From positions 1 to 37,843 of the forward strand of contig CAYSZS010000009.1 in the NCBI GenBank assembly GCA_964435575.1: 37,843 nucleotides of DNA, given 5' to 3'. Source of the DNA: GWB1-39-12 sp964435575 (GTDB lineage: Bacteria; Patescibacteriota; Microgenomatia; UBA8517). A model generated the notes under the pieces. The model saw nothing but the letters and a program-made list of their open reading frames with translations. It was not told the DNA's origin and searched no databases. The position numbers and the translations under genes are program-made. This document shows, one piece after another, positions 1 through 7,297 of the stretch (its first letter is position 1; each line of letters starts with the position of its first letter).

Positions 1-4
1 TATT

Positions 5-1774
5 CTAATCTAATACTGCGTATATTCGAATGAGACCACTTCCAATTTTCTCTTGTTTCTTTATTCTAACACGCCCAATCTCACCGGTGTGTGTTACGTG
101 GGGCCCACCACAGACTTCACGGCTGAAAGGAGGTCCTGAGCTTGTCGAAGGTTCACCAATCGTATAAACCTTAACCCTCTCTCCGTATTTTTCGGCAAAA
201 AAATGAAGTGCTCCTTCCGCGATTGCTTCGTCCAAACCCTTGGTTTCAAAAGATACTGACAAGTCTTTTTTTATCTGCTCGTTAATTAGATCCTCTACTT
301 TTTTAATTTCTGCATCTGTCAGCTTTTGTGCATGAGAAAAATCAAAACGAAGTCTTTCAGATGTAATATTTGAGCCTTTTTGGGCAACATGCTCACCTAA
401 CACTCTTCTTAAAGAAGCGTGAAGTAGATGTGTAGTAGTGTGAAGTTTTGTAACATCTTTACTCGCATCAACCAATCCGCCTTTAAACATTCCTGCCGAG
501 GCTGTTCTTGATAACTCCTTATGTTTACTAAATTCTTTCTCGAAAACTTTCTGATCTATTTCCTGCCCCCTGTCTTTGGCAATTTCTTCTGTCAGCTCTA
601 GTGGAAAACCATAAGATTCGTAGAGAAAGAAAGCTCTTTTCCCATCCAATTTCTCAAATTTGTCAATTTCTTTAAGACCTCTGTCTAAAGTTAAACTAAA
701 TTTTTCCTCTTCGTCTTTAATTATCTCTTCTATCCCGTCTTTCTTTTCTGAAAGTAACGGGTAGTATTTACCATAATTATTAACCACCGCGGCTGCTATT
801 CGAGTTAGAAACGGTTCATCAGTCCCTAACATTTTTCCATACCTAACTGCTCTTCTAATTAATCTCCGCAAAATATAGCCTCTTTCTTTATTTGACGGGT
901 AAACCCCTTCGCTAGAAACAAAAACTGCTGCACGAACATGATCTGCAATAATTCTCAACGCCTTTTTGTTATCGCCTTGATAATTGGTTTTTGTAGTTTC
1001 TTCTGTAGAAGAAAGTATCTTTCCCCATAAGTCCGATACTTTATAATCGTCGTCAAACCCTTGAAGTATGGCCGTAGTTCTGTCTACTCCCATTCCAGTA
1101 TCAACATTCTTGTTCTTCAATGGAATATACTTTCCTTCTTCGGTTTTATTATACTGCATAAAAACGTCATTCCAGATTTCAAAAAATCTCCCACATTTAT
1201 CTCCCGGTCTACACTTCGTGCCATGAGATTTTCCCGAAGTATCATAAAACATTTCGGAATCAGGACCGCAAGGACCGGTAAGACCGGCAGGCCCCCACCA
1301 ATTGTCCTTTTTGGGAAGAAATACTATCCTCTCTTTTGGAATCCCGACTTTTTCCCAAATTTCTGATGATTCCGTATCTTTTGGCGCATCATTATCACCC
1401 TCAAAACAGGTTATCCAAAGTTTATTGGGGTCCAAAGAGAGCTCTTTTGTTAAAAATTCATAAGACCACTCTATTGCCTCTTTCTTCCAGTAATCTCCCA
1501 AGCTCCAGTTTCCCAGCATTTCAAAGAAAGTGTGGTGAGAAGTATCACCAACCTCATCTATATCATCAGTTCTAAGACATATTTGATTATCAACTAGTCT
1601 TCTTCCAGAAGGATGTTCTTCCCCTAAAAGATATGGGACAAGAGGGTGCATACCGGCTGTAGTGAAAAGGACTGAAGGATCGTTTTCCGGAACTAAGGGC
1701 GCAGAAGGAATAACAACATGTCCCTTATCCTTAAAAAAATCAAAATATTTTTGAACTAAATCTCTTGACGTCAT
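5..1774 (-). CDS. alaS: Alanyl-tRNA synthetase, short form without C-Ala domain
   Basis: Charges tRNA-Ala in the cytoplasm. The class II catalytic core is recognisable near the N terminus (TTAGMHPLVPYLLG, then RTDDIDEVGDTSHHTFFEMLGN), followed by the tRNA-binding region. The editing domain carries both zinc-site motifs: HTTTH at about residues 445-449 and CGGPH at about 555-559. The protein ends right after the editing domain at about 589 residues, while typical bacterial AlaRS is about 870, so the coiled coil and C-Ala domain are absent. The stop codon is present, so this is not edge truncation. I start at the ATG at 1774 rather than the TTG three codons upstream. A PSTSSG segment at about 542-547 is the translation of a short palindromic repeat (see findings). 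Confidence 0.97.
   Translation of the reverse strand: MTSRDLVQKYFDFFKDKGHVVIPSAPLVPENDPSVLFTTAGMHPLVPYLLGEEHPSGRRLVDNQICLRTDDIDEVGDTSHHTFFEMLGNWSLGDYWKKEAIEWSYEFLTKELSLDPNKLWITCFEGDNDAPKDTESSEIWEKVGIPKERIVFLPKKDNWWGPAGLTGPCGPDSEMFYDTSGKSHGTKCRPGDKCGRFFEIWNDVFMQYNKTEEGKYIPLKNKNVDTGMGVDRTTAILQGFDDDYKVSDLWGKILSSTEETTKTNYQGDNKKALRIIADHVRAAVFVSSEGVYPSNKERGYILRRLIRRAVRYGKMLGTDEPFLTRIAAAVVNNYGKYYPLLSEKKDGIEEIIKDEEEKFSLTLDRGLKEIDKFEKLDGKRAFFLYESYGFPLELTEEIAKDRGQEIDQKVFEKEFSKHKELSRTASAGMFKGGLVDASKDVTKLHTTTHLLHASLRRVLGEHVAQKGSNITSERLRFDFSHAQKLTDAEIKKVEDLINEQIKKDLSVSFETKGLDEAIAEGALHFFAEKYGERVKVYTIGEPSTSSGPPFSREVCGGPHVTHTGEIGRVRIKKQEKIGSGLIRIYAVLD
134..151. repeat. Palindromic repeat inside alaS
   Basis: The bases TCCTGAGCTTGTCGAAGG match the CCTGAGC-N-TCGAAGG palindromic repeat also seen at 29606-29651 and 31170-31187. 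Here it is read in frame as part of a PSTSSG peptide between the TIGE strand and the FSREVCGG zinc motif of the AlaRS editing domain. Confidence 0.8.
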
Positions 1775-1845
1775 GGCTTTCAATTATATTCTCAATTTGA
1801 AGCTAAATCTAGAAGAAAATATTGAATAGTCTGTTATTCATTTGG

Positions 1846-1945
1846 NNNNNNNNNNNNNNNNNNNNNNNNNNNNNNNNNNNNNNNNNNNNNNNNNNNNNNN
1901 NNNNNNNNNNNNNNNNNNNNNNNNNNNNNNNNNNNNNNNNNNNNN
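1846..1945. other. Assembly gap of exactly 100 N, probably artificial
   Basis: A run of 100 N joins two contigs. The 55 bases before it (1791-1845) are identical to the 55 bases after it (1946-2000). This is what overlapping contig ends joined by a default-size gap look like, so the true distance is probably zero and one 55-base copy plus the N run should be removed. Confidence 0.95.
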
Positions 1946-1988
1946 CTCAATTTGAAGCTAAATCTAGAAGAAAATATTGAATAGTCTG

Positions 1989-2255
1989 TTATTCATTTGG
2001 AGGCATTGGTTCGTGAACATCCCCCTGACCTCTTTTTTCCATCTTCCTTTTTCTGCCGAAAAGTTCAATTATACCTGTCAGTTTCTCGGGCCTTATCAAA
2101 CCTCCCCCCAAAATTGCGTCTTCCAAAATATTGTTAAGCCTTTTAATGCCCCGCCGTAAATCTATGATGACCAAAAGCACTTGAACTCCTACAATAACGA
2201 GAAGCGCCGTCAGGGCAACTATAACAACTGCCAAGAGTTTTTGTACACCATCCAT
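1989..2255 (-). CDS. Small single-pass membrane protein, unknown function
   Basis: About 88 residues from the ATG at 2255, which has a GGAG eight bases upstream; an in-frame TTG at 2282 is a less likely start. Residues about 5-31 form one long hydrophobic segment (LLAVVIVALTALLVIVGVQV). A basic, helix-prone tail follows, with a GGGLIRPEKL stretch and a charged C terminus. No catalytic motif is seen. It lies between alaS and the RodZ-like gene on the same strand. Its 3' end falls within the duplicated 55 bases next to the scaffold gap, but the reading frame is complete. I do not recognise the family. Confidence 0.7.
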   Translation of the reverse strand: MDGVQKLLAVVIVALTALLVIVGVQVLLVIIDLRRGIKRLNNILEDAILGGGLIRPEKLTGIIELFGRKRKMEKRGQGDVHEPMPPNE

Positions 2256-2293
2256 AAGCCAAGCTCCGCTTGGAAATCCCAAGCACTAAATAC

Positions 2294-2357
2294 TAAATTC
2301 TAAACGTTTGAAACATTAGAACTTTGAATTTGTAATTTATTTTGCGTTTAGAAATTA
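2294..2357. repeat. Imperfect inverted repeat in spacer
   Basis: Arms 2294-2306 and 2345-2357 pair at 12 of 13 positions (CGTTTAGAATTTA against CGTTTAGAAATTA). The spacer between the RodZ-like gene and the small membrane gene is built from repeated TAAAT/TTCTAA words. It resembles the other spacer hairpins of this window. No T-tract follows, so it is not a clear terminator. Confidence 0.6.
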
Positions 2358-2368
2358 GGATTTCGAAT

Positions 2369-2998
2369 TTACTGTCTTAACTCTGGTTTTATTTTACGCG
2401 CAACCACAGTTTCTTTTCCAGATCTGGATTTTGCTACAACGACCACCTCCCCCGTTCCTTCAAAGATTTCTATCTCTGTTTCAAAAGTACCGTCCTCGCC
2501 AACAATTGTCGGCTGATTGTTAACTAAAACCACCGCATCGGGATCAGTTTTTCCCTTTACAGTCAACTTCTCCTGACCAACCCCTTGCCCTTCTTCCGGA
2601 ATTTCAATTAAAAGGTTGGGAGGTTTTATAAAACTCAGGTATTGAAAAATAAGATAGCCTACAATAATAATAAAAACAAGACTAATTCCTGTAATAAAGG
2701 AGAGCTTCGGACCCCATGTAAATTTTTCAGAAACGTCAGGATTTGGGTTAATTTTAAGAACTTTGGGAGGATAATCGCGTCTAAGAAGGGCCGTCAAATT
2801 CTTTTGTTCAAGATTGAGGTTAGACGCAATACTTTTGACAAACCCGACAACCACGGGATATTCGGGCAAAGCTTCCCAACGGTTTTCTTCTAAGTTTTCG
2901 ATAAACTCTTTTTTAATCTTCGTCAACTTCTCAAGTTTTTCTCTTGAAAGTTTCTTTTTAATACGACTCTCTTTGATAATTTCACCAATTAACTTCAT
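2369..2998 (-). CDS. RodZ-like protein: HTH, one TM helix, extracytoplasmic Ig-like domain
   Basis: Probably a membrane-anchored cytoskeleton or cell-shape protein. Residues about 1-75 form a Cro/RodZ-type helix-turn-helix (IGEIIKESRIKKKLSREKLE, then FIENLEENRWEALPEYPVVVGFVKS). A single membrane helix lies at about 100-121, and a beta-rich Ig-like domain at about 125-205 has an LTVKGKTDPDAVVLVNNQ pattern. This three-part order is the RodZ architecture; at 209 residues it is shorter than the E. coli protein because the linker is short. It follows ftsK on the same strand by 18 bases, which supports a shared division or envelope operon. Start ATG at 2998. Confidence 0.85.
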   Translation of the reverse strand: MKLIGEIIKESRIKKKLSREKLEKLTKIKKEFIENLEENRWEALPEYPVVVGFVKSIASNLNLEQKNLTALLRRDYPPKVLKINPNPDVSEKFTWGPKLSFITGISLVFIIIVGYLIFQYLSFIKPPNLLIEIPEEGQGVGQEKLTVKGKTDPDAVVLVNNQPTIVGEDGTFETEIEIFEGTGEVVVVAKSRSGKETVVARKIKPELRQ

Positions 2999-3016
2999 AT
3001 TTGCCGTTTTTTGGAC

Positions 3017-5116
3017 TTAAACCTCACTCGGGGCATTCCCAAACACTTCTTCGGGGTTACGAATCAGAACTTCTCTAGGCTTAGAACCCTCGGGGGGGGA
3101 CACGACTCCTGCCGCCTGAAGTTGATCCAAAATCCTGGCAGCTCTGGCGTAACCTATCGACAACCTCCTCTGTAAAAGAGAGGCCGAAGCGCGATCATAT
3201 TGACAAACAACTTCCACCGCCTGTTTGAAAAATTCGTCCAGTTCCTCGGACATACCTGGAAGAGTGGTCGTCCCCGGCTTGGGCATCGAGGTAACCTCCT
3301 CTGTATATTGAGGCGTAATGCCCTGATTTTTAAGAAAAGAAACAAGATTTCCGATGTCTTTATCCATTACAAGAGCGCCCTGAATTCTAATGGGTTTTGC
3401 GGATTCGGGAGGAAGATAAAGCATGTCACCCCTACCCAAAAGTTTTTCGGCACCGGGCCCGTCCAAGATCACCCTCGAATCAACTTGGGAAGCAACCGCG
3501 AAAGCAATTCGACAAGGAATATTTGCTTTTATAAGCCCTGTAATAACGTCAACCGACGGCCTTTGAGTTGCCAGAACCATGTGGATTCCTGTTGCTCGGG
3601 ACAGTTGGGCAATTCTTGTTATTGCGTCTTCGACTTCAACAGGCGAAAAAAGTATGATATCGGCAAGCTCGTCAATCATAAGTACAATATACGGCAGAGC
3701 CTGAAATCCGGACATTTCGTTATAGCCGTCAATATTCCTGACGCCCGCTTCAGAAAATAGTTTATAGCGCCTATCCATCTCGCTCATTAACCATCTTAAG
3801 GCCGAAAGAACCTCTTTAGGATCCACAATAACGGGCGCCAAAAGATGGGGAACTCCGTTATAGTTCGTAAGTTCAACTCTTTTTGGATCGACAAGGATAA
3901 ATTTGACTTCAGACGGAGACGCTCTCAAAAGTAGGGTGCAAAGGAAAGAATTTATGGCAACGCTTTTCCCAGAACCCGTTTGACCTGCAATAAGAACGTG
4001 GGGCATTCTGGCAACGTCAGCAACCAAAGCTTTTCCTGACACGTCGAGTCCTAAAGAAACCACAAGTTTACTGGCGTGCTTTTTCATAACTTCGCTCTCC
4101 ATCATGCGCCTTAACGATACGAGCTCAGGATCTCTATTAGGAAGTTCAATTCCCAGTAAGCTTCTCCCGGGAATCGGCGCCTCAATTCTTATAGTTCCGG
4201 TCGGAGCGGCAAGGGCAAGAGCAAGGTCTCTCTCAAGTCCTGTAATTTTTGAAAGCTTGGTTCCAAGGGCAACTTCAAGTGCATACTGGGTTACGGCCGG
4301 ACCTAAATTCACCTCGACGACTCTTGCAATTATCCCAAAACTTTCCAGTGTCTGTTCAATAATGGCGGCGTTTCCTTTAATATCCCCTCTTTCGGCTTTT
4401 CCCGAAAGCGTATCCGCCAAAATATCAGGTGGTGGATATTTCCAAATTTTCTCTTCGCCCGGAACATTACTCACAAGTTTCTCCTGAAAAGGCTCCTGAG
4501 CATTTTTTACCGACTGTCCTTGTAGCGAAACCCTCCCCGAAGCTTGCGACAACGCCCCTCCGCCTATTACTTTCAAAGGCCGTTTGCCGACCGTCCCAAA
4601 CTTAACTTTTAACCTCCCCCCGCGCACTCCATATTCTCGAAATATTCCCACAAAAAATCCAATAACCTGATCGATTGACGTGTTAAATAAAACGATAAGT
4701 CCAACCAGAGTCGTTCCAAAAAGAACAATAAAAGCTCCGATCCCTGTAATCAGCTCTGAAATCCCCTCCCAAAAGATTCTTCCCAAAAGTCCTGCCCTGG
4801 TTAAGGTTAGAGTTGAAATAAAAAACACCAAAGCTCCGATAATTACATTTGGTTGTCCCAAAGGAGTCTTAAATTTTGAAACGACAAATCCAAAGCTAAG
4901 AAATATAAAAGCCAGAAAGATTGAGGTCCAGGAAAAATAGGTAATTAAAAAATCATTTAAGCGCATGAGAACTGGGCCTTGTCTTAGGAATGAAACCATA
5001 ACCAAGCCGGAAAGGATAAAAAAAGTTATTTGTGCAATTGAAAAAATCGTTCCCGGCTTGAGCCTCAATTTAAATGCCCGTTTGTCTTTTAATCTTTTTT
5101 TACGTTTCTTACTCAT
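3017..5116 (-). CDS. ftsK: FtsK/SpoIIIE DNA translocase
   Basis: Septum-anchored ATPase that pumps chromosomal DNA during division. Four N-terminal membrane helices lie at about 26-142, followed by a short linker (no long Pro/Gln linker), the alpha/beta motor with Walker A GQTGSGKS at about 376-383 and Walker B VLMIDELAD at about 477-485, and a C-terminal winged-helix gamma domain at about 625-690 (ASASLLQRRLSIGYARAARI). At 699 residues it is close to the compact SpoIIIE size. The ATP-binding and gamma domains are intact, so it should be a functional directional translocase. It reads into the RodZ-like gene. Confidence 0.97.
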   Translation of the reverse strand: MSKKRKKRLKDKRAFKLRLKPGTIFSIAQITFFILSGLVMVSFLRQGPVLMRLNDFLITYFSWTSIFLAFIFLSFGFVVSKFKTPLGQPNVIIGALVFFISTLTLTRAGLLGRIFWEGISELITGIGAFIVLFGTTLVGLIVLFNTSIDQVIGFFVGIFREYGVRGGRLKVKFGTVGKRPLKVIGGGALSQASGRVSLQGQSVKNAQEPFQEKLVSNVPGEEKIWKYPPPDILADTLSGKAERGDIKGNAAIIEQTLESFGIIARVVEVNLGPAVTQYALEVALGTKLSKITGLERDLALALAAPTGTIRIEAPIPGRSLLGIELPNRDPELVSLRRMMESEVMKKHASKLVVSLGLDVSGKALVADVARMPHVLIAGQTGSGKSVAINSFLCTLLLRASPSEVKFILVDPKRVELTNYNGVPHLLAPVIVDPKEVLSALRWLMSEMDRRYKLFSEAGVRNIDGYNEMSGFQALPYIVLMIDELADIILFSPVEVEDAITRIAQLSRATGIHMVLATQRPSVDVITGLIKANIPCRIAFAVASQVDSRVILDGPGAEKLLGRGDMLYLPPESAKPIRIQGALVMDKDIGNLVSFLKNQGITPQYTEEVTSMPKPGTTTLPGMSEELDEFFKQAVEVVCQYDRASASLLQRRLSIGYARAARILDQLQAAGVVSPPEGSKPREVLIRNPEEVFGNAPSEV

Positions 5117-5175
5117 CGCCTTTCATTATACCTAAAGTGACCATAATTAAAAAACTCTCAAAATTAATGTTACCG

Positions 5176-5203
5176 TTGACAACACCAACTAACAATGTAT
5201 ACT
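5176..5203 (+). promoter_or_regulatory. Promoter of the first toxin-antitoxin pair
   Basis: TTGACA at 5176-5181, a 16-base spacer and TATACT at 5198-5203. Transcription would begin around 5210, almost at the ATG at 5212, so the mRNA is nearly leaderless. Confidence 0.7.
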
Positions 5204-5211
5204 TGTGATGT

Positions 5212-5484
5212 ATGTTAATGAAAAGAACTCAGATATATCTGGATATGAACACTCTCATAAAAGCGAGGTTGCTGGCTAGAAATCAAGGCAAAACCGTTTC
5301 TCAAATTATTCGCGATGCCCTTAGTGAATTTATTTCCAAAAAAGAAAAACCAAAAAAATATAATTCTTTAGAAATGATAGCAAAACTGTCCGAAGAATTC
5401 CCTGATCCTCCGGGCACTCCACGTGATTTGTCCTCCAATATCGATCATTATTTGTATGGAACTCCAAAAAGAAAAATTAAATAA
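5212..5484 (+). CDS. Ribbon-helix-helix antitoxin (VapB/CopG type)
   Basis: Predicted DNA-binding antitoxin that neutralises the PIN toxin encoded next and represses the pair. Residues about 3-45 fit the RHH fold (RTQIYLDMNTLIKARLLARN, then TVSQIIRDALSEFISKK). The C-terminal half, rich in Pro and charged residues, would wrap the toxin. The stop codon overlaps the start of the toxin gene by one base (TAATG), a usual coupling in such pairs. The first ATG at 5212 is taken; an in-frame ATG at 5218 gives a start two residues shorter. Confidence 0.88.
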   Translation: MLMKRTQIYLDMNTLIKARLLARNQGKTVSQIIRDALSEFISKKEKPKKYNSLEMIAKLSEEFPDPPGTPRDLSSNIDHYLYGTPKRKIK

Positions 5485-5870
5485 TGGTTTTAATTGATAC
5501 CAGTTTCTATATTTCTTTGTCTTTCGAACACGATGCTAACCATAAAAAGGCTCAAAAAATAATACCCTATCTGAAAGACAAGGTAACAACTGAGGATGTA
5601 TTAAAAGAAATATTAACACTAATTAGTCAAAGAAAGGGTAAAAAGGCTTCAATTAGATTTTATAATTATCTTCTGGAAGATACGGAAATTTTCCCTGTTG
5701 AAGGTAAGCACTTTGAGCTTGGGTTGCAAATTTTTCTTGACCCTAAATTAAACAAAAATATTTCAGTTATTGATTGCACGACAGCCACAGTCTGTAAAGA
5801 CAAAGGTATACAAAAGATTGTAACTTTTGACTCCCACTTCAAATCCTTTAGCCTCAAAACAACTCCCTGA
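5484..5870 (+). CDS. PIN-domain toxin (VapC family)
   Basis: Predicted Mg-dependent RNase. PIN acidic residues are visible: D5 in MVLIDTSF, E in the VLKEILTLI helix near 40, D in SVIDCTTA near 96, and D in VTFDSHF near 114. It has 128 residues, normal for VapC. It is translationally coupled to the RHH antitoxin. The last 80 bases (5791-5870) recur downstream at 6536-6615 with 76 of 80 identical, so the locus has been rearranged. Confidence 0.88.
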   Translation: MVLIDTSFYISLSFEHDANHKKAQKIIPYLKDKVTTEDVLKEILTLISQRKGKKASIRFYNYLLEDTEIFPVEGKHFELGLQIFLDPKLNKNISVIDCTTATVCKDKGIQKIVTFDSHFKSFSLKTTP

Positions 5871-5925
5871 ATTCATTTTTCATTCCAAATGAACTTAAAT
5901 ATCCGCTTATTTCTCAAAATACTTA

Positions 5926-5954
5926 TTGACAACTTCGAACTTAAATGCTAACTT
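5926..5954 (+). promoter_or_regulatory. Putative promoter of the Phd/RelE pair
   Basis: TTGACA at 5926-5931, a 17-base spacer and TAACTT at 5949-5954 preceded by TGC, an extended -10 pattern. The -10 hexamer is weak; the perfect -35 and the spacing are the main support. Confidence 0.5.
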
Positions 5955-5984
5955 AACAACTATATTAATATATAACTTATTTTC

Positions 5985-6260
5985 ATGTTAAATATACAAA
6001 CAATAAAGAGTCTGACTGAATTGCGTAATGACCCTTCGGGTATTGTAGACTTGGCTAAAGAATTGTCGGAACCTATCTACATATTCAACCGTTCAAAACC
6101 GGTCAGCGTATTAATGGATGTAAATGATTACGAAGAGATTTTAGACCGTCTTGAGGATGCAATTGATGCCCTGGAAATGCGAGAGTTTGAAAAACTCCCC
6201 AAAAGAAAGAGGGATTGGATAACCCATAAAGAGCTTAAAAAGAAGTATAAACTGACTTAA
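5985..6260 (+). CDS. Phd/YefM-family antitoxin
   Basis: Predicted antitoxin and autorepressor for the downstream RelE-type toxin. The N-terminal Phd fold is clear: IKSLTELRNDPSGIVDLAKE, then EPIYIFNRSKPVSVLMDVNDYEEIL, where the RSKPVSVLMD strand and the YEE helix are family marks. The acidic, helical C-terminal part (about 50-91) is the toxin-binding tail. Length 91 residues, usual for the family. Its stop overlaps the toxin start by one base (TAATG). Confidence 0.9.
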   Translation: MLNIQTIKSLTELRNDPSGIVDLAKELSEPIYIFNRSKPVSVLMDVNDYEEILDRLEDAIDALEMREFEKLPKRKRDWITHKELKKKYKLT

Positions 6261-6526
6261 TGGCATATAAAATTGCTTACCACAGAAGAGTGGATAAGTT
6301 CTTTGCACATGCAACTCAAAAAGAAAGAGAAAGGATTATCAAACACATCGAAACTATTGCTCAAAATCCTTTTACTTCATACACAAATCTATCCGTCTTA
6401 ACGGGAACGCTCAATGGTTTCCGATTAAGAGTCGGAAATATAAGAGTGGTCTACGAGTTGGACAATAAAAATCAAATAATCTACGTCGCTAAAATCAACC
6501 ACCGAGGTTCTATTTACACCCGATGA
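6260..6526 (+). CDS. RelE/ParE-family toxin
   Basis: Predicted ribosome-dependent mRNA interferase or ParE-like toxin. The 88 residues show the family plan: a YKIAYHRRVDKFF strand and helix, a basic RERIIKHIETIAQNP helix, then FRLRVGNIRVVYELDNKNQIIYVAKINHRG strands ending in R. The GNIRVVYEL and INHRG motifs are typical of RelE. It is coupled to the Phd antitoxin. Whether it cuts mRNA cannot be settled from sequence alone. Confidence 0.9.
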   Translation: MAYKIAYHRRVDKFFAHATQKERERIIKHIETIAQNPFTSYTNLSVLTGTLNGFRLRVGNIRVVYELDNKNQIIYVAKINHRGSIYTR

Positions 6527-6615
6527 TCGTCTCTATCTGTAAAGACAAAGGTATACAAAAAATTGTAACTTTTGACTCCCACTTCAAATCCTTTAGCCTC
6601 AAAACAATCCCCTAA
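6523..6615 (+). pseudogene. Duplicated 3' fragment of the PIN toxin gene
   Basis: 6536-6615 repeats 5791-5870 with four mismatches in 80 bases. It encodes the C-terminal peptide CKDKGIQKIVTFDSHFKSFS and closes with TAA where the parent has TGA. An ATG at 6523 overlaps the RelE stop (ATGA) and opens a 30-codon frame through the fragment (MIVSI joined to the PIN tail), so it could be translated by coupling, but it lacks most of the PIN fold. Best read as a remnant of a rearranged second copy. Confidence 0.8.
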
Positions 6616-6627
6616 ATAACATGTCAT

Positions 6628-6644
6628 CCTGAACTTGTTTCAGG
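6628..6644. repeat. Short palindromic repeat CCTGAA-N5-TTCAGG
   Basis: A six-base inverted repeat around CTTGT within a GTCATCCTGAACTTGTTTCA context. It resembles the short palindromes at 134, 29606, 29632 and 31170 in form but not in core sequence. It lies in the spacer before the large repeat-protein gene. Confidence 0.5.
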
Positions 6645-6655
6645 GTCTCATCTAT

Positions 6656-6684
6656 TTGACTAATCCTATAATGTTAGATATAAT
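6656..6684 (+). promoter_or_regulatory. Promoter of the large repeat-protein gene
   Basis: TTGACT at 6656-6661, a 17-base spacer and a perfect TATAAT at 6679-6684. Because transcription would begin near 6691, the in-frame TTG at 6684 cannot be the start codon, and the ATG at 6711 (or 6726) is used. Confidence 0.8.
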
Positions 6685-6710
6685 TGGAAAAATTTTTTAA
6701 TTGTTGTACC

Positions 6711-7229
6711 ATGGAAATAGAAAATATGTCCGAATCCTCCAATTCCGAATTCCAGCCTGAAGAAGGCGGGTTGCGGTCTTTTCGCTCAGAAGCGATACCT
6801 GAGCAAGTACCACAAGGTGGACTTAGAGGACTTATTAATAGAGCAAGGCAAAAGTTTACGAGAGGACACTCCAAACCTCCCCCCGAATCTACTCCCCAAC
6901 CCGACCCCACCGACTTACTAGACCAAACAAGAATACAAAATTATGATGGGGAGGAATTAAGAGCAGCCCTTAGACAAAGGGGGGAAACAGAGAGAGCTTC
7001 ATCATTCTCTGAAAGATTACGTAAGTCCTGGGAAGGTTTGATTTTTTCTGGTGCAGAAGAACTAGCAGAAAAGGTTGGAGTTGATTTAAAAGTAGCAAAT
7101 GCATTAACAGATACGCATTTGATGGACAGAAACAGTATACGAGGAAAACTTTTTCATGCCGGTCTTCAAAAGGACGAAGTTGACAAAGTCGAAAATACAA
7201 TCTTGACTACAGAGAAAAAAACGGACTAG
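6711..7229 (+). CDS. N-terminal part of a large repeat protein, split by a frameshift
   Basis: The 172-codon frame from the ATG at 6711 begins with a Glu/Ser/Gly-rich, probably unstructured stretch, then a basic patch (INRARQKFTRG), a Pro-rich linker and a helical region (LRKSWEGLIFSGAEELAEKV). It ends at TAG 7227-7229 just after an A7 run (7215-7221). The frame of the next gene is open across this point from 7184 and reads sensibly as GLVIKIPEYAGDLDITNIS before its first ATG. With a one-base shift in the A run the two parts form one protein of about 1,267 residues. No family is recognised. Confidence 0.7.
   Translation: MEIENMSESSNSEFQPEEGGLRSFRSEAIPEQVPQGGLRGLINRARQKFTRGHSKPPPESTPQPDPTDLLDQTRIQNYDGEELRAALRQRGETERASSFSERLRKSWEGLIFSGAEELAEKVGVDLKVANALTDTHLMDRNSIRGKLFHAGLQKDEVDKVENTILTTEKKTD
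7215..7221 (+). other. A7 run at the frameshift point
   Basis: Seven A residues in GAGAAAAAAACGG. Reading one base back after AAA AAA joins the upstream frame to the downstream one. It could be a sequencing or assembly indel, a real mutation, or a polymerase or ribosome slippage site. The second AAA codon can re-pair one base upstream, but the run is not a canonical X XXY YYZ heptamer in the zero frame. Confidence 0.65.
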
Positions 7230-7297
7230 TAATTAAGATTCCCGAGTATGCAGGAGATTTAGACATAACTAATATATCTGCCATACATAAAGCCGGG

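Noticed and set aside
1791..2000. 55-base direct repeat flanking the N run as a biological repeat
   Set aside because: Exact identity on both sides of a 100-N gap is best explained by overlapping contig ends.
5212..6615. CRISPR-like or phage-defence island
   Set aside because: Only two small toxin-antitoxin pairs and one duplicated tail are present; no repeats with spacers, nucleases or integrases.
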